A stretch of DNA of 64,000 nt from Lentzea albidocapillata (GCF_000719115.1 NZ_JOEA01000003.1:124001-188000), one strand, 5' to 3'; shown: positions 33,520-42,748, numbered from the stretch's first letter. A program made the numbers and translations. The notes: generated by a model from the letters alone, not told the origin.

Positions 33520-34074
33520 ATGAAGCTCAGTGTTCTGCTCGACCGAGCCCGCGACCACGCACTGCCCGTCATCGCCAACATCACCGACGACGACCTGGCC
33601 AAGCCCACCCCGTGTGCCGACTACGACGTCCGCGCCCTGCTCGACCACCTGCTGCACGTCATCGTGGAGTTCCAGAAGCTCGCCGCGAAGCAGGACGCCG
33701 ACTTCAGCCACACCCCGTCCTACCCCGACTGGCGCAGCCAGTACCCGGCCGAGTCCGCGAAGCTCGTCGACGCCTGGGCTCAGCCCGGAGCGACCGAGGG
33801 CATCTCCGGCAGCATGCAGATGCCCGCGCAGACGGTCGGCGGAATGGCGCTGCTCGACCTCACCGTCCACGCCTCCGACCTCGCCCAGGCCACCGGCCAG
33901 CGCTTCGAGCCCGACCCCGAGGTGTTCGCCGAGGTCGCCGGCCTCGTGGCCCAGATGGGACCGATGGCCGTCGAGTGGAAGGTCTTCAAGGAATCCGCCG
34001 AGGCACCGGCCGACGCGTCGCCGTTCGAGCAGCTGCTGGCCACCACCGGCCGCGACCCGCGCTGGAGTGCTTGA
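33520..34074 (+). CDS. TIGR03086-family protein (DinB/mycothiol-dependent superfamily)
   Basis: A 184-residue helical-bundle protein. It opens DRARDHALPVIANITDDDLAKPTPCADYDVRALLDHLLH, the TIGR03086 pattern of 'TPCxxWdvr.LldHl' with a metal-ligand histidine, and has LLDLTVHASDLAQATGQ later. Relatives include maleylpyruvate isomerase and other mycothiol-using enzymes. A second family member lies at 38921-39493. It is separated from the racemase gene by 8 bp. Confidence 0.85.
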   Translation: MKLSVLLDRARDHALPVIANITDDDLAKPTPCADYDVRALLDHLLHVIVEFQKLAAKQDADFSHTPSYPDWRSQYPAESAKLVDAWAQPGATEGISGSMQMPAQTVGGMALLDLTVHASDLAQATGQRFEPDPEVFAEVAGLVAQMGPMAVEWKVFKESAEAPADASPFEQLLATTGRDPRWSA

Positions 34075-34082
34075 CTGGCGCC

Positions 34083-34775
34083 ATGCTGACGATCGGGATG
34101 CTGGGCGGGATGAGCTGGGAGAGCAGCGCGGAGTACTACCGGCTCGCGAACGTGCTCGTACGGGAACGGCTCGGCGGGCTGCACTCGGCGAAGGTCGTGC
34201 TGCACTCCGTCGACTTCGCCGAGATCGAACGCATGCAGGTCGAGGGCCGGTGGGAGGACGCGGGCAAGGCGCTCGCCGAAGCCGCCGCACACGTCCAGGC
34301 CGGCGGCGCCGACTTCCTGCTGATCTGCACCAACACCATGCACAAGGTGTTCGACCAGGTGCAGGCCGCCGTCGACATCCCGGTGATCCACCTCGGCGAC
34401 ACGACGGCCCTGGCGATCAAGCGGGCCGGGCTGACGACGGTCGGTCTGCTCGGCACCGGCTTCACCATGGACCAGCCGTTCTACCGCGAACGCCTGGAGT
34501 CGCACGGCCTGGAAGTGCTGCTGCCGTCCTCCGAGGACCGCGCGACCGTGCACCGGATCATCTACGACGAGCTGTGCGTCGGCGTCGTGCGCGAGGAGTC
34601 CCGCCGCGCCTATCAAGACGTGATCGCACGCTTCGTCGGGGCGCAGGGCGTCATCCTCGGCTGCACCGAGATCGAACTGCTGATCACCCAGGCTGACGTG
34701 CCGCTTCCGGTGTTCCCGACGACCCGCCTGCATGTCGGGGCGGCCGTCGAACGGGCGATCCAGACAACTCTGTGA
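34083..34775 (+). CDS. Aspartate/glutamate racemase family protein
   Basis: A 230-residue PLP-independent racemase. The N-terminal motif is IGMLGGMSWESSAEYYR. The two catalytic cysteines sit in FLLICTNTMHK (about residue 83) and VILGCTEIELL (about residue 198), as in EcL-DER and YgeA-type broad-specificity racemases. The length matches. It converts L- and D-amino acids. It is probably cotranscribed with the TIGR03086 gene 8 bp upstream. Confidence 0.92.
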   Translation: MLTIGMLGGMSWESSAEYYRLANVLVRERLGGLHSAKVVLHSVDFAEIERMQVEGRWEDAGKALAEAAAHVQAGGADFLLICTNTMHKVFDQVQAAVDIPVIHLGDTTALAIKRAGLTTVGLLGTGFTMDQPFYRERLESHGLEVLLPSSEDRATVHRIIYDELCVGVVREESRRAYQDVIARFVGAQGVILGCTEIELLITQADVPLPVFPTTRLHVGAAVERAIQTTL

Positions 34776-34869
34776 ACAAGTGATGTGATCCAGGCGCAAC
34801 TCGGCCACCGTACGAAGTGTCTTAGTCACTGAGGGCTATTCCTCTTTCAGTGAACTAGGGGAGTTCGCG

Positions 34870-37800
34870 TTGAAACGATCACACATCGCCGCAGGGCTGA
34901 CGGCTGTCGTGGTTGCCGCCACGGCAGCCGTTCCTGTTTCAGCGGCACCGCAGGAACAGCAGGTGCGTGCCGGCGGGCTGACCACGAAGGTCACGCTCGT
35001 CACCGGTGACGAGGTCATCGTCCACAACGGCAAGGTCCAGGCCAGGGGCGCCAAGGGCAGGGAGAACGTCGGGTTCCGCTCGTTCACGGACCCGCGCGGC
35101 GACCTGCACGTCGTCCCGCTCGACGCCCAGGCGAGGCTCAACTCCGGCGAGCTGGACGAGCGGCTGTTCGACGTCTCGCTGCTCGCCAGATCCGGCTACG
35201 ACGACGCGGCGAGCAAGACGATTCCGCTGATCGTGCAGGGGCAGGGGATCAGCGCGGCGAACGCCGAGTCGTTGCCGAGCATCGGCGCGCACGCGATCAC
35301 GGTCGGCAAGGACGGCTCGTTCTGGGCCGGTGCCCGGGCGGCGGGCACCGGCAGGATCTGGCTCGACGGCAAGGTCACCGCGTCACTGGACCGCAGCGCC
35401 GCGCAGGTCGGCGCGCCCCAGGCGTGGGAGAAGGGCTTCACCGGCAAGGACGTCACCGTCGCCATCCTCGACACCGGCGTCGACGAGACCCACCCGGACC
35501 TCGCGGGCGCCGTCGTGGAGTCGAAGAACTTCTCCGACAGCGACACCACCGACGACCGGGTCGGCCACGGCACGCACGTCGCGTCCACCGTCACCGGCGA
35601 CGGCAAGTACAAGGGCATCGCGCCCGACGCGAAGCTCATCAACGGCAAGGTGCTCGGCGACCACGGCGGCGGCCGGGAAAGCGACATCATCGCCGGCATG
35701 GAGTGGGCCGGGGCCTTGGCCAAGGTCGTCAACATGAGCCTCGGCAGCTCGTGGCCCGACGAGGGCACCGACCCGATGTCGCTCGCGCTCAACCGCATCA
35801 CCGAACAGACCGGCGCGCTGTTCGTCGTCGCCGCGGGCAACTCCGGTGGCACCATCGGCTCACCTGGATCCGCCGACGCGGCCCTCACCGTCGGCGCCGT
35901 GAACCGTGACGACACCCTCGCCGAGTTCTCCTCGCGCGGCCCGCGCTGGGTGAACAACGCCGTCAAGCCCGACATCACCGCGCCGGGCGTCGACATCGTG
36001 GCCGCGAAGGCCAAGAACGGCCAGATCGGCACGCCGGTCGGCGACGGGCACGTCGCGTTGTCCGGCACGTCGATGGCCACCCCGCACGTGGCGGGAGCCG
36101 CGGCGATCCTCGCGGCCAAGAACCCGGCGTGGAAGGCCGAGGACATCAAGGCCGCGCTGATGAACAGCGCCAAGCCCAACCCGTCGCTGACCATCTACGA
36201 CCAGGGCGCCGGACGTCTCGACGTCGGCCGTGCCGCGTCCGCCGAGGTCTCCACGAACCACGGCAGCGTCTCGCTGGGCACCGCGCAGTGGCCGCACGAC
36301 GACGACAAGCCCATCACGCAGAAGCTGACCTACCGCAACAACGGCACGTCCGACGTGACGATCGACCTCAGCGTCGCCGAGGTCAAGCCCGCCGGAGCCG
36401 GCCTGTTCAGCGTCTCGCCGGCGAAGCTCACCATCCCGGCCGGTGGCACGGCCGACGCCACGGTCACCGCCGACACCAAGGCCGCCATCGCGGACGGCGT
36501 CTACGGCGCGGTGGTCCTGTCCTCCGACGGCGTGCGGGTGCCCATCGGCGTCGTGAAGGAGGTCGAGAGCTACGACGTGAAGCTCACGTTCCTCGACCAC
36601 AACGGCGCGGCGACGCAGTACTACAACTACCGGTTCGTCAACGTCGACCAGGCGCAGGCGCACTTCCGCCACGACCCGTCCGGCACGCTCGTGCAGCGCC
36701 TGCCCAAGGGCAGGTTCTTCCTCGACGGCACCATCAGCACCCGTGACCCCGACCCGACCAAGGGCGGCCTGATCACCACGCTGACGGAACCGGCGCTGGA
36801 CGTCACCGGCAACACCGAGATCGTGTTCGACGCACGGCAGGGCATCCAGCCCGTGATCGCGGTCGAGCCGAAGGAGGCCAAGCCGGCGACCGCGGGCCTC
36901 GGCTTCCTGATGCAGGCCAACTGGGGTGCGACCGGCGGAACCTGGCACCTCAACAACTTCGACTCGGTCCGCGTCCGCCCGTCGAAGACGTCGTGGCCGA
37001 AGTTCGACTTCTACGCCGAGTCCGTGCTCGCCAAGCCGGACGCAGGCGGCAAGTTCGACGGCAGCCCATACCAGTACCACGTGCGGATCAGCGAGAAGAC
37101 CCGCGTGCCGGCGAACCTCCAGCGTTCCGTGAAGGACCGCGAACTGGCCCGCGTCAACTCCGTCACGCACGCCCGCGTGCCGGGCTCGATCGGCCAGCGC
37201 GAGAACGGCGCCTCCGGCCCGCTGCCGTTGCGGCTCAAGGAGTTCTACACGCCGGGCGTCGAGTGGTTCGGTTCACTGACGGAGTTCACGAAGCTCGGCG
37301 AGTGGCCCAGCCTCGGCTACCAGGGCTCGGCCACGCCGCGCGTGTTCACGCTCGGCCGCACCACCACCGAGCACTGGAACAGCGCCGTCTACGGCCCCGG
37401 CGTGCCGCATTCCCCAGGAGCCGTGCGCTTCGCCGGACGCGCGGGCAACCTGCTGCGCCTCGACCTGCCCGTGCACAGCGCGCAGGGCATGTACGGGTAC
37501 TCCTCCCCGAGCACCGGCCGCACCACCGTCACGCTGGACGGCAAGGTCATCTCCGAGCAGCCCTCGCCCGGATATGCCTACCTCCCGAACCTGCCGGCGG
37601 AGAAGAAGCGCTACACCGTCCACACCGAGGCGACCCGCGACTCGTTCTCGTCGCAGGTCAGCGCCGACTGGTCGTTCTACTCGGAGAACGTCCCCGGCGA
37701 GGAGTACAAGCCGGTGCCGTTGCTGGCCGTCCGGTTCGCACCCGCGCTGGACGAGAACAACCGCGCCGGACGCGTCGTCACCGTGCCGATCACGGTGGAG

Positions 37801-38025
37801 CGCAACGGAACGGGCACCGTCACCGACATCAAGGACCCGGCGGTGCAGGTGTCCTACGACGAGGGCAAGACGTGGAAGCCGGTACCGCTGCGCAAGACGC
37901 GGGCGGGCTGGCAGGTCACACTGATCCACCCGCACGGGGCCAAGAACGTGTCGTTCAAGGCTCGGGCGGCGGACGCGGGCGGTGACGTCCAGCAGACGAT
38001 CATCCGCGCGTACGACCTGAGGTGA
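34870..38025 (+). CDS. Secreted subtilisin-like serine protease (S8)
   Basis: A 1051-residue exoprotease. A Sec signal ends near VSAAPQ, a propeptide-like region of about 150 residues follows, then the S8 domain with Asp201 (VAILDTGVDETHPDL), His233 (GHGTHVAST) and Ser401 (SGTSMATPHVAGAAA); the triad is complete. Beyond residue 460 lies about 590 residues of beta-rich sequence including Fn3-like segments, common in large actinobacterial subtilases. The start is TTG 34870 with GGGGAG 7 nt upstream. It acts outside the cell in protein degradation. A small hairpin (34826-34853) precedes the ribosome-binding site. Confidence 0.95.
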   Translation: MKRSHIAAGLTAVVVAATAAVPVSAAPQEQQVRAGGLTTKVTLVTGDEVIVHNGKVQARGAKGRENVGFRSFTDPRGDLHVVPLDAQARLNSGELDERLFDVSLLARSGYDDAASKTIPLIVQGQGISAANAESLPSIGAHAITVGKDGSFWAGARAAGTGRIWLDGKVTASLDRSAAQVGAPQAWEKGFTGKDVTVAILDTGVDETHPDLAGAVVESKNFSDSDTTDDRVGHGTHVASTVTGDGKYKGIAPDAKLINGKVLGDHGGGRESDIIAGMEWAGALAKVVNMSLGSSWPDEGTDPMSLALNRITEQTGALFVVAAGNSGGTIGSPGSADAALTVGAVNRDDTLAEFSSRGPRWVNNAVKPDITAPGVDIVAAKAKNGQIGTPVGDGHVALSGTSMATPHVAGAAAILAAKNPAWKAEDIKAALMNSAKPNPSLTIYDQGAGRLDVGRAASAEVSTNHGSVSLGTAQWPHDDDKPITQKLTYRNNGTSDVTIDLSVAEVKPAGAGLFSVSPAKLTIPAGGTADATVTADTKAAIADGVYGAVVLSSDGVRVPIGVVKEVESYDVKLTFLDHNGAATQYYNYRFVNVDQAQAHFRHDPSGTLVQRLPKGRFFLDGTISTRDPDPTKGGLITTLTEPALDVTGNTEIVFDARQGIQPVIAVEPKEAKPATAGLGFLMQANWGATGGTWHLNNFDSVRVRPSKTSWPKFDFYAESVLAKPDAGGKFDGSPYQYHVRISEKTRVPANLQRSVKDRELARVNSVTHARVPGSIGQRENGASGPLPLRLKEFYTPGVEWFGSLTEFTKLGEWPSLGYQGSATPRVFTLGRTTTEHWNSAVYGPGVPHSPGAVRFAGRAGNLLRLDLPVHSAQGMYGYSSPSTGRTTVTLDGKVISEQPSPGYAYLPNLPAEKKRYTVHTEATRDSFSSQVSADWSFYSENVPGEEYKPVPLLAVRFAPALDENNRAGRVVTVPITVERNGTGTVTDIKDPAVQVSYDEGKTWKPVPLRKTRAGWQVTLIHPHGAKNVSFKARAADAGGDVQQTIIRAYDLR

Positions 38026-38029
38026 CCGC

Positions 38030-38059
38030 GTGAGGGGCCGGTTCGCGCCGGCCCCTCAC
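38030..38059. terminator. Bidirectional hairpin terminator
   Basis: GTGAGGGGCCGG (38030-38041) pairs perfectly with CCGGCCCCTCAC (38048-38059) around a 6-nt loop. It lies exactly between the convergent stops of the subtilase (38025) and the YCII gene (38062). No T-tract is present on either side. Confidence 0.75.
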
Positions 38060-38061
38060 CG

Positions 38062-38481
38062 CTACTTCTGGTACGGCGCCAGCGTTTCCTGGTCCACGTC
38101 GGGCGCGCCCATGATCGGGTGCACCTCGATCGGCTGGTTCAGCGGCTTCCCGCCCGGCCCAGGGCACGCCGAGGCCTTGCGGGCGATCTCCAGCAGCCGT
38201 TCCTCACTGGCGACGTCGACCACCCAGTACCCGGCGATGACCTCCTTGGACTCCGCGAACGGACCGTCGACCACGACCGGCCCGGCGTCGCTGCCCCGCA
38301 CCACGAACGCCCGCGCCGGACCGCTCAGGCCCTCGGACTGCAGCAGCTCACCCGACGCGCGCAGCTCGGCGTCCAGGTCGCGCATGTAGGCGATCATGCG
38401 GTGCATGTCCTCGTCGGACCAGGCGGCGAGACCCTCCCAGTCCTCCTGGCTGCCGCCGTAACTGACCAGCATGTACTTCAC
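38062..38481 (-). CDS. YCII/DGPF-family protein
   Basis: A 139-residue protein with the complete family pattern: VKYMLVSYGGSQEDWEG at the start, VVVDGPFAESKEVIAGYWVV in the middle with the DGPF motif, and VEVHPIM near the end. GTG 38481 overlaps the stop of the VOC gene upstream by 4 bp and has GGGGAG 5 nt before it, so it is preferred over GTG 38487. These ferredoxin-like proteins are often partners of ECF42 sigma factors; here the partner is a VOC protein. Confidence 0.88.
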   Translation of the reverse strand: MKYMLVSYGGSQEDWEGLAAWSDEDMHRMIAYMRDLDAELRASGELLQSEGLSGPARAFVVRGSDAGPVVVDGPFAESKEVIAGYWVVDVASEERLLEIARKASACPGPGGKPLNQPIEVHPIMGAPDVDQETLAPYQK

Positions 38482-38876
38482 TTCCACTCCCCACCGGTAG
38501 CGCGGGCCTTGATCTCCTGCACGGCCCAGCTGTTGCCGTCCGGGTCGTCGAAGAAGATGAACGACCCTCCGTCCGCCTCGTTCATGCGCACGATCTCGCC
38601 GACCTCGACGCCGCGCTCCACGAGCTGCGCGCGGGCCTTCTCCAGGTCCGACACGACGAGTTGTACACCCTTCAACGTCCCCGGCTCGCCCTTGACGATG
38701 CCCTTGCCCATGACGATCGAGCAGCCGGAGCCGGGCGGGGTGAGCTGCAGGACGCGCGCGTCCTCGCTGAACGTCGTGTCGTGGTCGACCTTGAAACCGA
38801 GCTGCTCCTCGTAGAAGCGCTTCGAGCGGTCGAGGTCCGACACCGGTACGACGATGACTTCCAGGGTCCAGTCCAT
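38478..38876 (-). CDS. VOC-superfamily protein
   Basis: A 132-residue glyoxalase/bleomycin-resistance-fold protein: EVIVVPVSDLDRSKRFYEEQ for the first module, GVQLVVSDLEKARAQLVERG for the second, and FIFFDDPDGNSWAVQEI at the end. It overlaps the YCII gene by 4 bp and follows the TIGR03086 gene by 44 bp on the same strand, a frequent association of small actinobacterial proteins. No substrate can be given. Confidence 0.88.
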   Translation of the reverse strand: MDWTLEVIVVPVSDLDRSKRFYEEQLGFKVDHDTTFSEDARVLQLTPPGSGCSIVMGKGIVKGEPGTLKGVQLVVSDLEKARAQLVERGVEVGEIVRMNEADGGSFIFFDDPDGNSWAVQEIKARATGGEWK

Positions 38877-38920
38877 GTCATTCCTCTCAGCGGCTGTCCT
38901 TCACGCACCCGTCGAAGCGC

Positions 38921-39493
38921 TCAGGAACTTTTCGACATGGGGTCCCGGCCCACATACCCGAGCAGCCGGTCCTGCAACGGAGCGTCGCCGGGCACCGGGA
39001 TCTCGGCGCCGTAGACCTCGATGCCGGGACCGAACGCGCCGGGTGTGCGGAAGCGTTCCATCAGCTCGGCGGGCACCGACGTCGCCGTTGCCCAGAGGCG
39101 TTCCACGTCGGCCGCCGGGATCGTCTCGTCCTGGCCGGTGGCGCGGGCGAGGTCCCAGCCGTGCAGCACCAGGTCGTCGCTGACGACCTGGTCGACGTGG
39201 TCCTCCAGCGTCATCGGGCCGGCAGGCGTGGAGACCTCGCTGTGGGCGCGGTCGGAGTCCAAAGCTTCCTGGACCTGGCGCCGGGCCTCGCGGAAGTCCG
39301 TGAGCGGGTCCTCGGTGCGTGGGATCGGATGGCCGAGCATGACGCCGTGCATGTCGATGACGTGGTCCACGACCTCAAGTGCCGTCCACTGCGCGCACGG
39401 TGAGGGGTTGTCCCACGCGTCGGATTTCACGTGGGCGACCTTCGCCTCGAACGCCTCCGCACGAGCCCGGTATCTCGCCGAAATCGATGTCAT
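38921..39493 (-). CDS. TIGR03086-family protein (DinB/mycothiol-dependent superfamily)
   Basis: A 190-residue helical-bundle protein. The family block reads DNPSPCAQWTALEVVDHVID with the metal-ligand His, followed by a second conserved histidine in LVLHGWDLARATGQ. It resembles the 33520-34074 protein in layout. It lies 4 bp downstream of the RraA-like gene and may belong to the same transcript as that gene and the MFS exporter. Confidence 0.86.
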   Translation of the reverse strand: MTSISARYRARAEAFEAKVAHVKSDAWDNPSPCAQWTALEVVDHVIDMHGVMLGHPIPRTEDPLTDFREARRQVQEALDSDRAHSEVSTPAGPMTLEDHVDQVVSDDLVLHGWDLARATGQDETIPAADVERLWATATSVPAELMERFRTPGAFGPGIEVYGAEIPVPGDAPLQDRLLGYVGRDPMSKSS

Positions 39494-39497
39494 GGCC

Positions 39498-40169
39498 TCA
39501 CTCCTCGACGGCGCCGCCGATCTTGCGCAGGTGTTCGCGGAACGTCAGCCCGCTCTCCAGGTACTCACTGAACCGCAGCTGGCCGCGCAGGGACTCACCC
39601 TGCCGCAAGCGCTCCGCCTGCGCTCGTTCGACGTCCCGGATGCCGCGCGCCTTCTCGATGAGCGCACCGGCATCGGACGCCGGCACGAACAGCACGCCGT
39701 CGTCGTCACCGCACACGATGTCGTCGGACGTCACGGTCCACTGGCCGATCTCGGCCGTCGAGAGAGCCTCGGGCGCACGGTCACGCAGGCTCAGCGGCCC
39801 CGTCGGGTTCGCGCCGAGGCTGAACACCGGCAGCCCGATCGTCCTGATGTCCTGGGTGTCGCGGTGCAGGCCCCAGATGACGACGCCGGCGAGCCCCGCC
39901 TTCCGCGCTTCGAGCACGATCAGGTCGCCCACGCAGGCCTCGTCCGTGCGGCCGTCGTTGTCGACGACCAGCACGTCGCCGGGCTCACTGCGTTCGATGG
40001 CCTCCAGGAAGACGTCCACACTGCCCGCGTGCCGGGCGGGCAGCACGCGGCCGCTGGTCTTCGCGCCAGGGATGACCGGTGTCAGGGAGACGGTGCGGAC
40101 CGGGATGTCCGCCCGGATGCACGCGTCGGCGAGGTGTGCGGTGGTGAGATCCAGAGTGACGAGATCCAT
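39498..40169 (-). CDS. RraA-like/HMG aldolase-family protein
   Basis: A 223-residue protein of the RraA/4-hydroxy-4-methyl-2-oxoglutarate aldolase family. Key text: LTTAHLADACIRADIPV at the start, PGDVLVVDNDGRTDEACVGD with the divalent-metal Asp region, and AGVVIWGLHRDTQDIRTIG-LPVFSLG as in family members. Proteins of this group either cleave hydroxy-methyl-oxoglutarate or inhibit RNase E. ATG 40169 gives the expected N-terminus; the frame remains open through the MFS gene upstream but out of context. Confidence 0.85.
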   Translation of the reverse strand: MDLVTLDLTTAHLADACIRADIPVRTVSLTPVIPGAKTSGRVLPARHAGSVDVFLEAIERSEPGDVLVVDNDGRTDEACVGDLIVLEARKAGLAGVVIWGLHRDTQDIRTIGLPVFSLGANPTGPLSLRDRAPEALSTAEIGQWTVTSDDIVCGDDDGVLFVPASDAGALIEKARGIRDVERAQAERLRQGESLRGQLRFSEYLESGLTFREHLRKIGGAVEE

Positions 40170-40180
40170 GCTCGCAATTC

Positions 40181-41350
40181 TTACGCCGAGACCTTCTCCT
40201 CGGCGGTATCGGTGCGCAACACGCCCGCGGACAGCGCCGCGACCAGGCACAGCGCCACCGGGAGCAGGAACGCGATGTTGAGCGGCACGACGTGGGTCAG
40301 CCAGCCGATCACCGCCGGTCCGGCCAGCACACCGAGGTAGCCCAGACCCGCGACGCGCGAGACGTTGGCGGCGGCGGCACCCGGTTCGGCGTGCCCGGCC
40401 GCGCTGAACAACTGCGGAACCGTGCCCGACAGGCCGATCCCGGCGATCGCCCAGCCCACCAGCGCCAGCCAGATCCACGGCGAGAGCGCGGCCGTCGCGA
40501 TGCCGGCGGCACCGATCACCGAACCCCAGCGCAGCACCGCCATCGGCCCGGTCTTCGCGGAGACCCGGTCCGCGAGCAGCCGCCCGATGGTCATCGTCGT
40601 GGCGAACGCGCCGTAGGCGAGCGCCGCGATCTGCGGGGACGCGTCGAGGACGTCGCGCAGGTGCAGCACGCTCCAGTCGTTCGCGGCACCCTCGCTCAGC
40701 ATCACCAGCAGGGCGAGCACCGCCATGACCCAGATCCGGCGAGGGGCCTTGCGCTTGCCGGTCTGCTCGGTGGCGTGCTGCGACTCCTTCTCGTCGAGCA
40801 GGAACCGGGCGGTCACGAGGCTGACGACGACGCCGAGCACGGCCGCGGCGCCGAGCGTCGTGGCGGGGGAGAGCTCCCAGCTCAGCGTGCGCGCACCGGT
40901 CAGCGCGGCGGCCACACCGCCGAGCGACCACGTCGCGTGGAACGCCGACATCACCGGACGCTGGTAGTGCCGCTCCACCACCACGGCGTGCGCGTTCATG
41001 CTGACGTCGATCAGCCCGTTGCCGATGCCGAAGATGAGCAGCGCCGCACCGAGCGTCCACTGGTTGACCGCCGCACCGGGCAAGAACGTCGTCACGCTGC
41101 ACACGACACCGGCGAGCGGCACGACCAGCTTCACTCCCACGCGGTCGGTGAACTTGCCGCCGAGCCGCATGCCGACGAACGCGCCCAGCCCGAGCAGGAG
41201 CAGCAACCGGCCGAGCTCGGCGTGGTTGATGCCCGTGCGGTCCTCGACCGTCGGGATGTGCACGAGCCACAGCCCGAGCAGGAACCCGTTGAGGGCGAAG
41301 TACGTGAAGGTGGCGACCCGCGCGGCCTTGAGAGCGTTCACTTGCCTCAC
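40181..41350 (-). CDS. MFS transporter
   Basis: A 389-residue protein with about 12 membrane helices in two halves joined by a basic loop (QTGKRKAPRR). The inter-helix 2-3 signature appears as GMRLGGKFTDRVGVKLV. It resembles the YbjJ/fucose-permease-type MFS group. GTG 41350 is chosen; GTG 41341 is also possible. It is divergent from the DeoR regulator and the gap contains its likely operator, so transport of a sugar-derived or similar compound is plausible. Confidence 0.88.
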   Translation of the reverse strand: MRQVNALKAARVATFTYFALNGFLLGLWLVHIPTVEDRTGINHAELGRLLLLLGLGAFVGMRLGGKFTDRVGVKLVVPLAGVVCSVTTFLPGAAVNQWTLGAALLIFGIGNGLIDVSMNAHAVVVERHYQRPVMSAFHATWSLGGVAAALTGARTLSWELSPATTLGAAAVLGVVVSLVTARFLLDEKESQHATEQTGKRKAPRRIWVMAVLALLVMLSEGAANDWSVLHLRDVLDASPQIAALAYGAFATTMTIGRLLADRVSAKTGPMAVLRWGSVIGAAGIATAALSPWIWLALVGWAIAGIGLSGTVPQLFSAAGHAEPGAAAANVSRVAGLGYLGVLAGPAVIGWLTHVVPLNIAFLLPVALCLVAALSAGVLRTDTAEEKVSA

Positions 41351-41368
41351 GCTAACGAACGATTCGCG

Positions 41369-41393
41369 TGTTCGAAAGCTTGAGTTTCGAACA
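41369..41393. promoter_or_regulatory. Candidate DeoR operator
   Basis: TGTTCGAAA (41369-41377) and TTTCGAACA (41385-41393) are perfect 9-bp halves around GCTTGAG. The block sits centrally in the 65-bp gap between the divergent MFS and DeoR genes. TTCGAAA-type half-sites occur in several DeoR-family operators. Function is inferred. Confidence 0.65.
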
Positions 41394-41415
41394 TCACTGT
41401 TGTTCAATCACGATC

Positions 41416-42153
41416 GTGTCCCGACTGAAGCAGATCACCGAGGCGGTCCGCGACGCCGGTTCGCTCGGTGTGGCGGACCTGGCGTCACTGACCGGCGCCT
41501 CCGAGATGACCATCCGCCGCGACCTGGAGGTCCTCGCAGCTCAGGGCGTCCTCGAACGCTACCGCGGCGGCGCGAGGAGCCTGCTCCTGCGCGGTTCCGA
41601 ACCCCCGTTCGCGCTGCGCTCGGACGAGAACACGACCGCCAAGCGCCGCATCGCCGCCGCCGTGGCCGCCCTGATCGCGGACGGCGAGTCGGTCGTCCTG
41701 GACAGCGGCACCACGTGCCTCGAAGTGGCCCGCCTGCTGCATGACCGACGCCTGACCGTCATGCCGTTGTCCCTGCACGCCGTGAACGCCCTGTCTTCTT
41801 CTTCGACCCTGACGTTGCTCGTCCCCGGCGGCCGCCCACGCCTCGGCGAGCTGGCACTCACCGGCCCGCTGACCCTGGCCTCGCTGCAGTCGTTGCGCTT
41901 CGACACCGCGGTCATCGGCTGCTGCGGCCTCTCCGCCGAACACGGCCTGACCGCCTTCGACCTGGAGGACGCCGCGGTGAAACGAGCCGCCATCACCTCG
42001 GCCCGCCGCGTCATCGCCGCCGTGGACGCCTCGAAACTCACCCGAACCGCCCTGGCCCATGTGGCACCCGTGTCCTCTTTGGACGCAGTGGTCACCGACG
42101 CGGAGAGCGCCGAGGGCCTCACCGCCGCCGGCGTCGCCGTGGTGACGGCATGA
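41416..42153 (+). CDS. DeoR-family transcriptional regulator
   Basis: A 245-residue regulator. The N-terminal helix-turn-helix is SLGVADLASLTGASEMTIRRDLEVL, and the DeoR sensor domain follows with VVLDSGTTCLEVARLL and the FDTAVIGCCGLSAEHGLTAFD phosphosugar-binding motif region, ending KLTRTALAHVAPVS. Ligands in this family are phosphorylated sugars. GTG 41416 avoids the operator; the longer frame from 41368 runs through it. It overlaps the HAD gene by 4 bp. Confidence 0.92.
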   Translation: MSRLKQITEAVRDAGSLGVADLASLTGASEMTIRRDLEVLAAQGVLERYRGGARSLLLRGSEPPFALRSDENTTAKRRIAAAVAALIADGESVVLDSGTTCLEVARLLHDRRLTVMPLSLHAVNALSSSSTLTLLVPGGRPRLGELALTGPLTLASLQSLRFDTAVIGCCGLSAEHGLTAFDLEDAAVKRAAITSARRVIAAVDASKLTRTALAHVAPVSSLDAVVTDAESAEGLTAAGVAVVTA

Positions 42154-42698
42154 TCGTGCTGTTCGACATGTTCGGCGTGATCGCCCGCGACCAGTCACCC
42201 GAGGTCATGGCCACGATGAGCACCGCGCCGGAGTTCTGGGACGCCTACTGGGCCCACCGCCCCGCCTACGACCGCGGCGACGTGACGGCGAGCGAGTACT
42301 GGGCCCTCGTGGGCCACCCGCCGCTGGTCGAGAAGGACGTGGCCAGCTGGAACCGAGTCGACTACGAGATGGTCGCGCTGCTGCACGAACTGCACAACGC
42401 GGGCCGGCGCATCGCGTTGCTGTCCAACATCCCCGAGGACCACGCCCGGAACTTCGAGCGCACCTACGCGTGGCTCGACCTGTTCGAGCTGCGCGCGTTC
42501 TCCTGCCGGATCGGCCACGCCAAGCCGGACCGCGCGGCCTTCGAATGGTGCCGCCACGCGCTGGGCGACGACGACATCCTGTTCGTGGACGACCGGCTGG
42601 AGAACGTGCGGGCCGCGGAGCTGGCCGGGATGCGCGGGCACCACTTCACGGGGATCGACGGGCTGCGCGCGCTGCTCGGTGCCGCCAAGGACGGCTAG
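42150..42698 (+). CDS. HAD-family hydrolase
   Basis: A 182-residue haloacid-dehalogenase-fold protein. Motif I is LFDMFGVI (the second acidic residue of DxD is replaced, as in some HAD members such as dehalogenases and YihX-type), motif II is LLSNIP, motif III is the lysine in GHAKPDRAAF and motif IV is FVDDRLENV. It resembles YihX-like sugar-phosphate phosphatases. ATG 42150 overlaps the deoR stop, so the two are coupled; a sugar-phosphate substrate would match the DeoR effector. Confidence 0.86.
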   Translation: MIVLFDMFGVIARDQSPEVMATMSTAPEFWDAYWAHRPAYDRGDVTASEYWALVGHPPLVEKDVASWNRVDYEMVALLHELHNAGRRIALLSNIPEDHARNFERTYAWLDLFELRAFSCRIGHAKPDRAAFEWCRHALGDDDILFVDDRLENVRAAELAGMRGHHFTGIDGLRALLGAAKDG

Positions 42699-42699
42699 T

Positions 42700-42743
42700 G
42701 CGGTCCCAGCCTGACGTTCTCCGCGAACGCCGGCTGGGACCGC
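42700..42743. terminator. Bidirectional hairpin terminator
   Basis: GCGGTCCCAGCC (42700-42711) pairs perfectly with GGCTGGGACCGC (42732-42743), with an inner CGTTC/GAACG helix. It lies between the convergent stops at 42698 and 42749. No T-tract is present. Confidence 0.78.
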
Positions 42744-42748
42744 CGGTG

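Noticed and set aside
33212..33523. Plus-strand ORF through the giant palindrome
   Set aside because: The peptide repeats itself because of the palindrome, and coding features are absent. The palindrome accounts for it.
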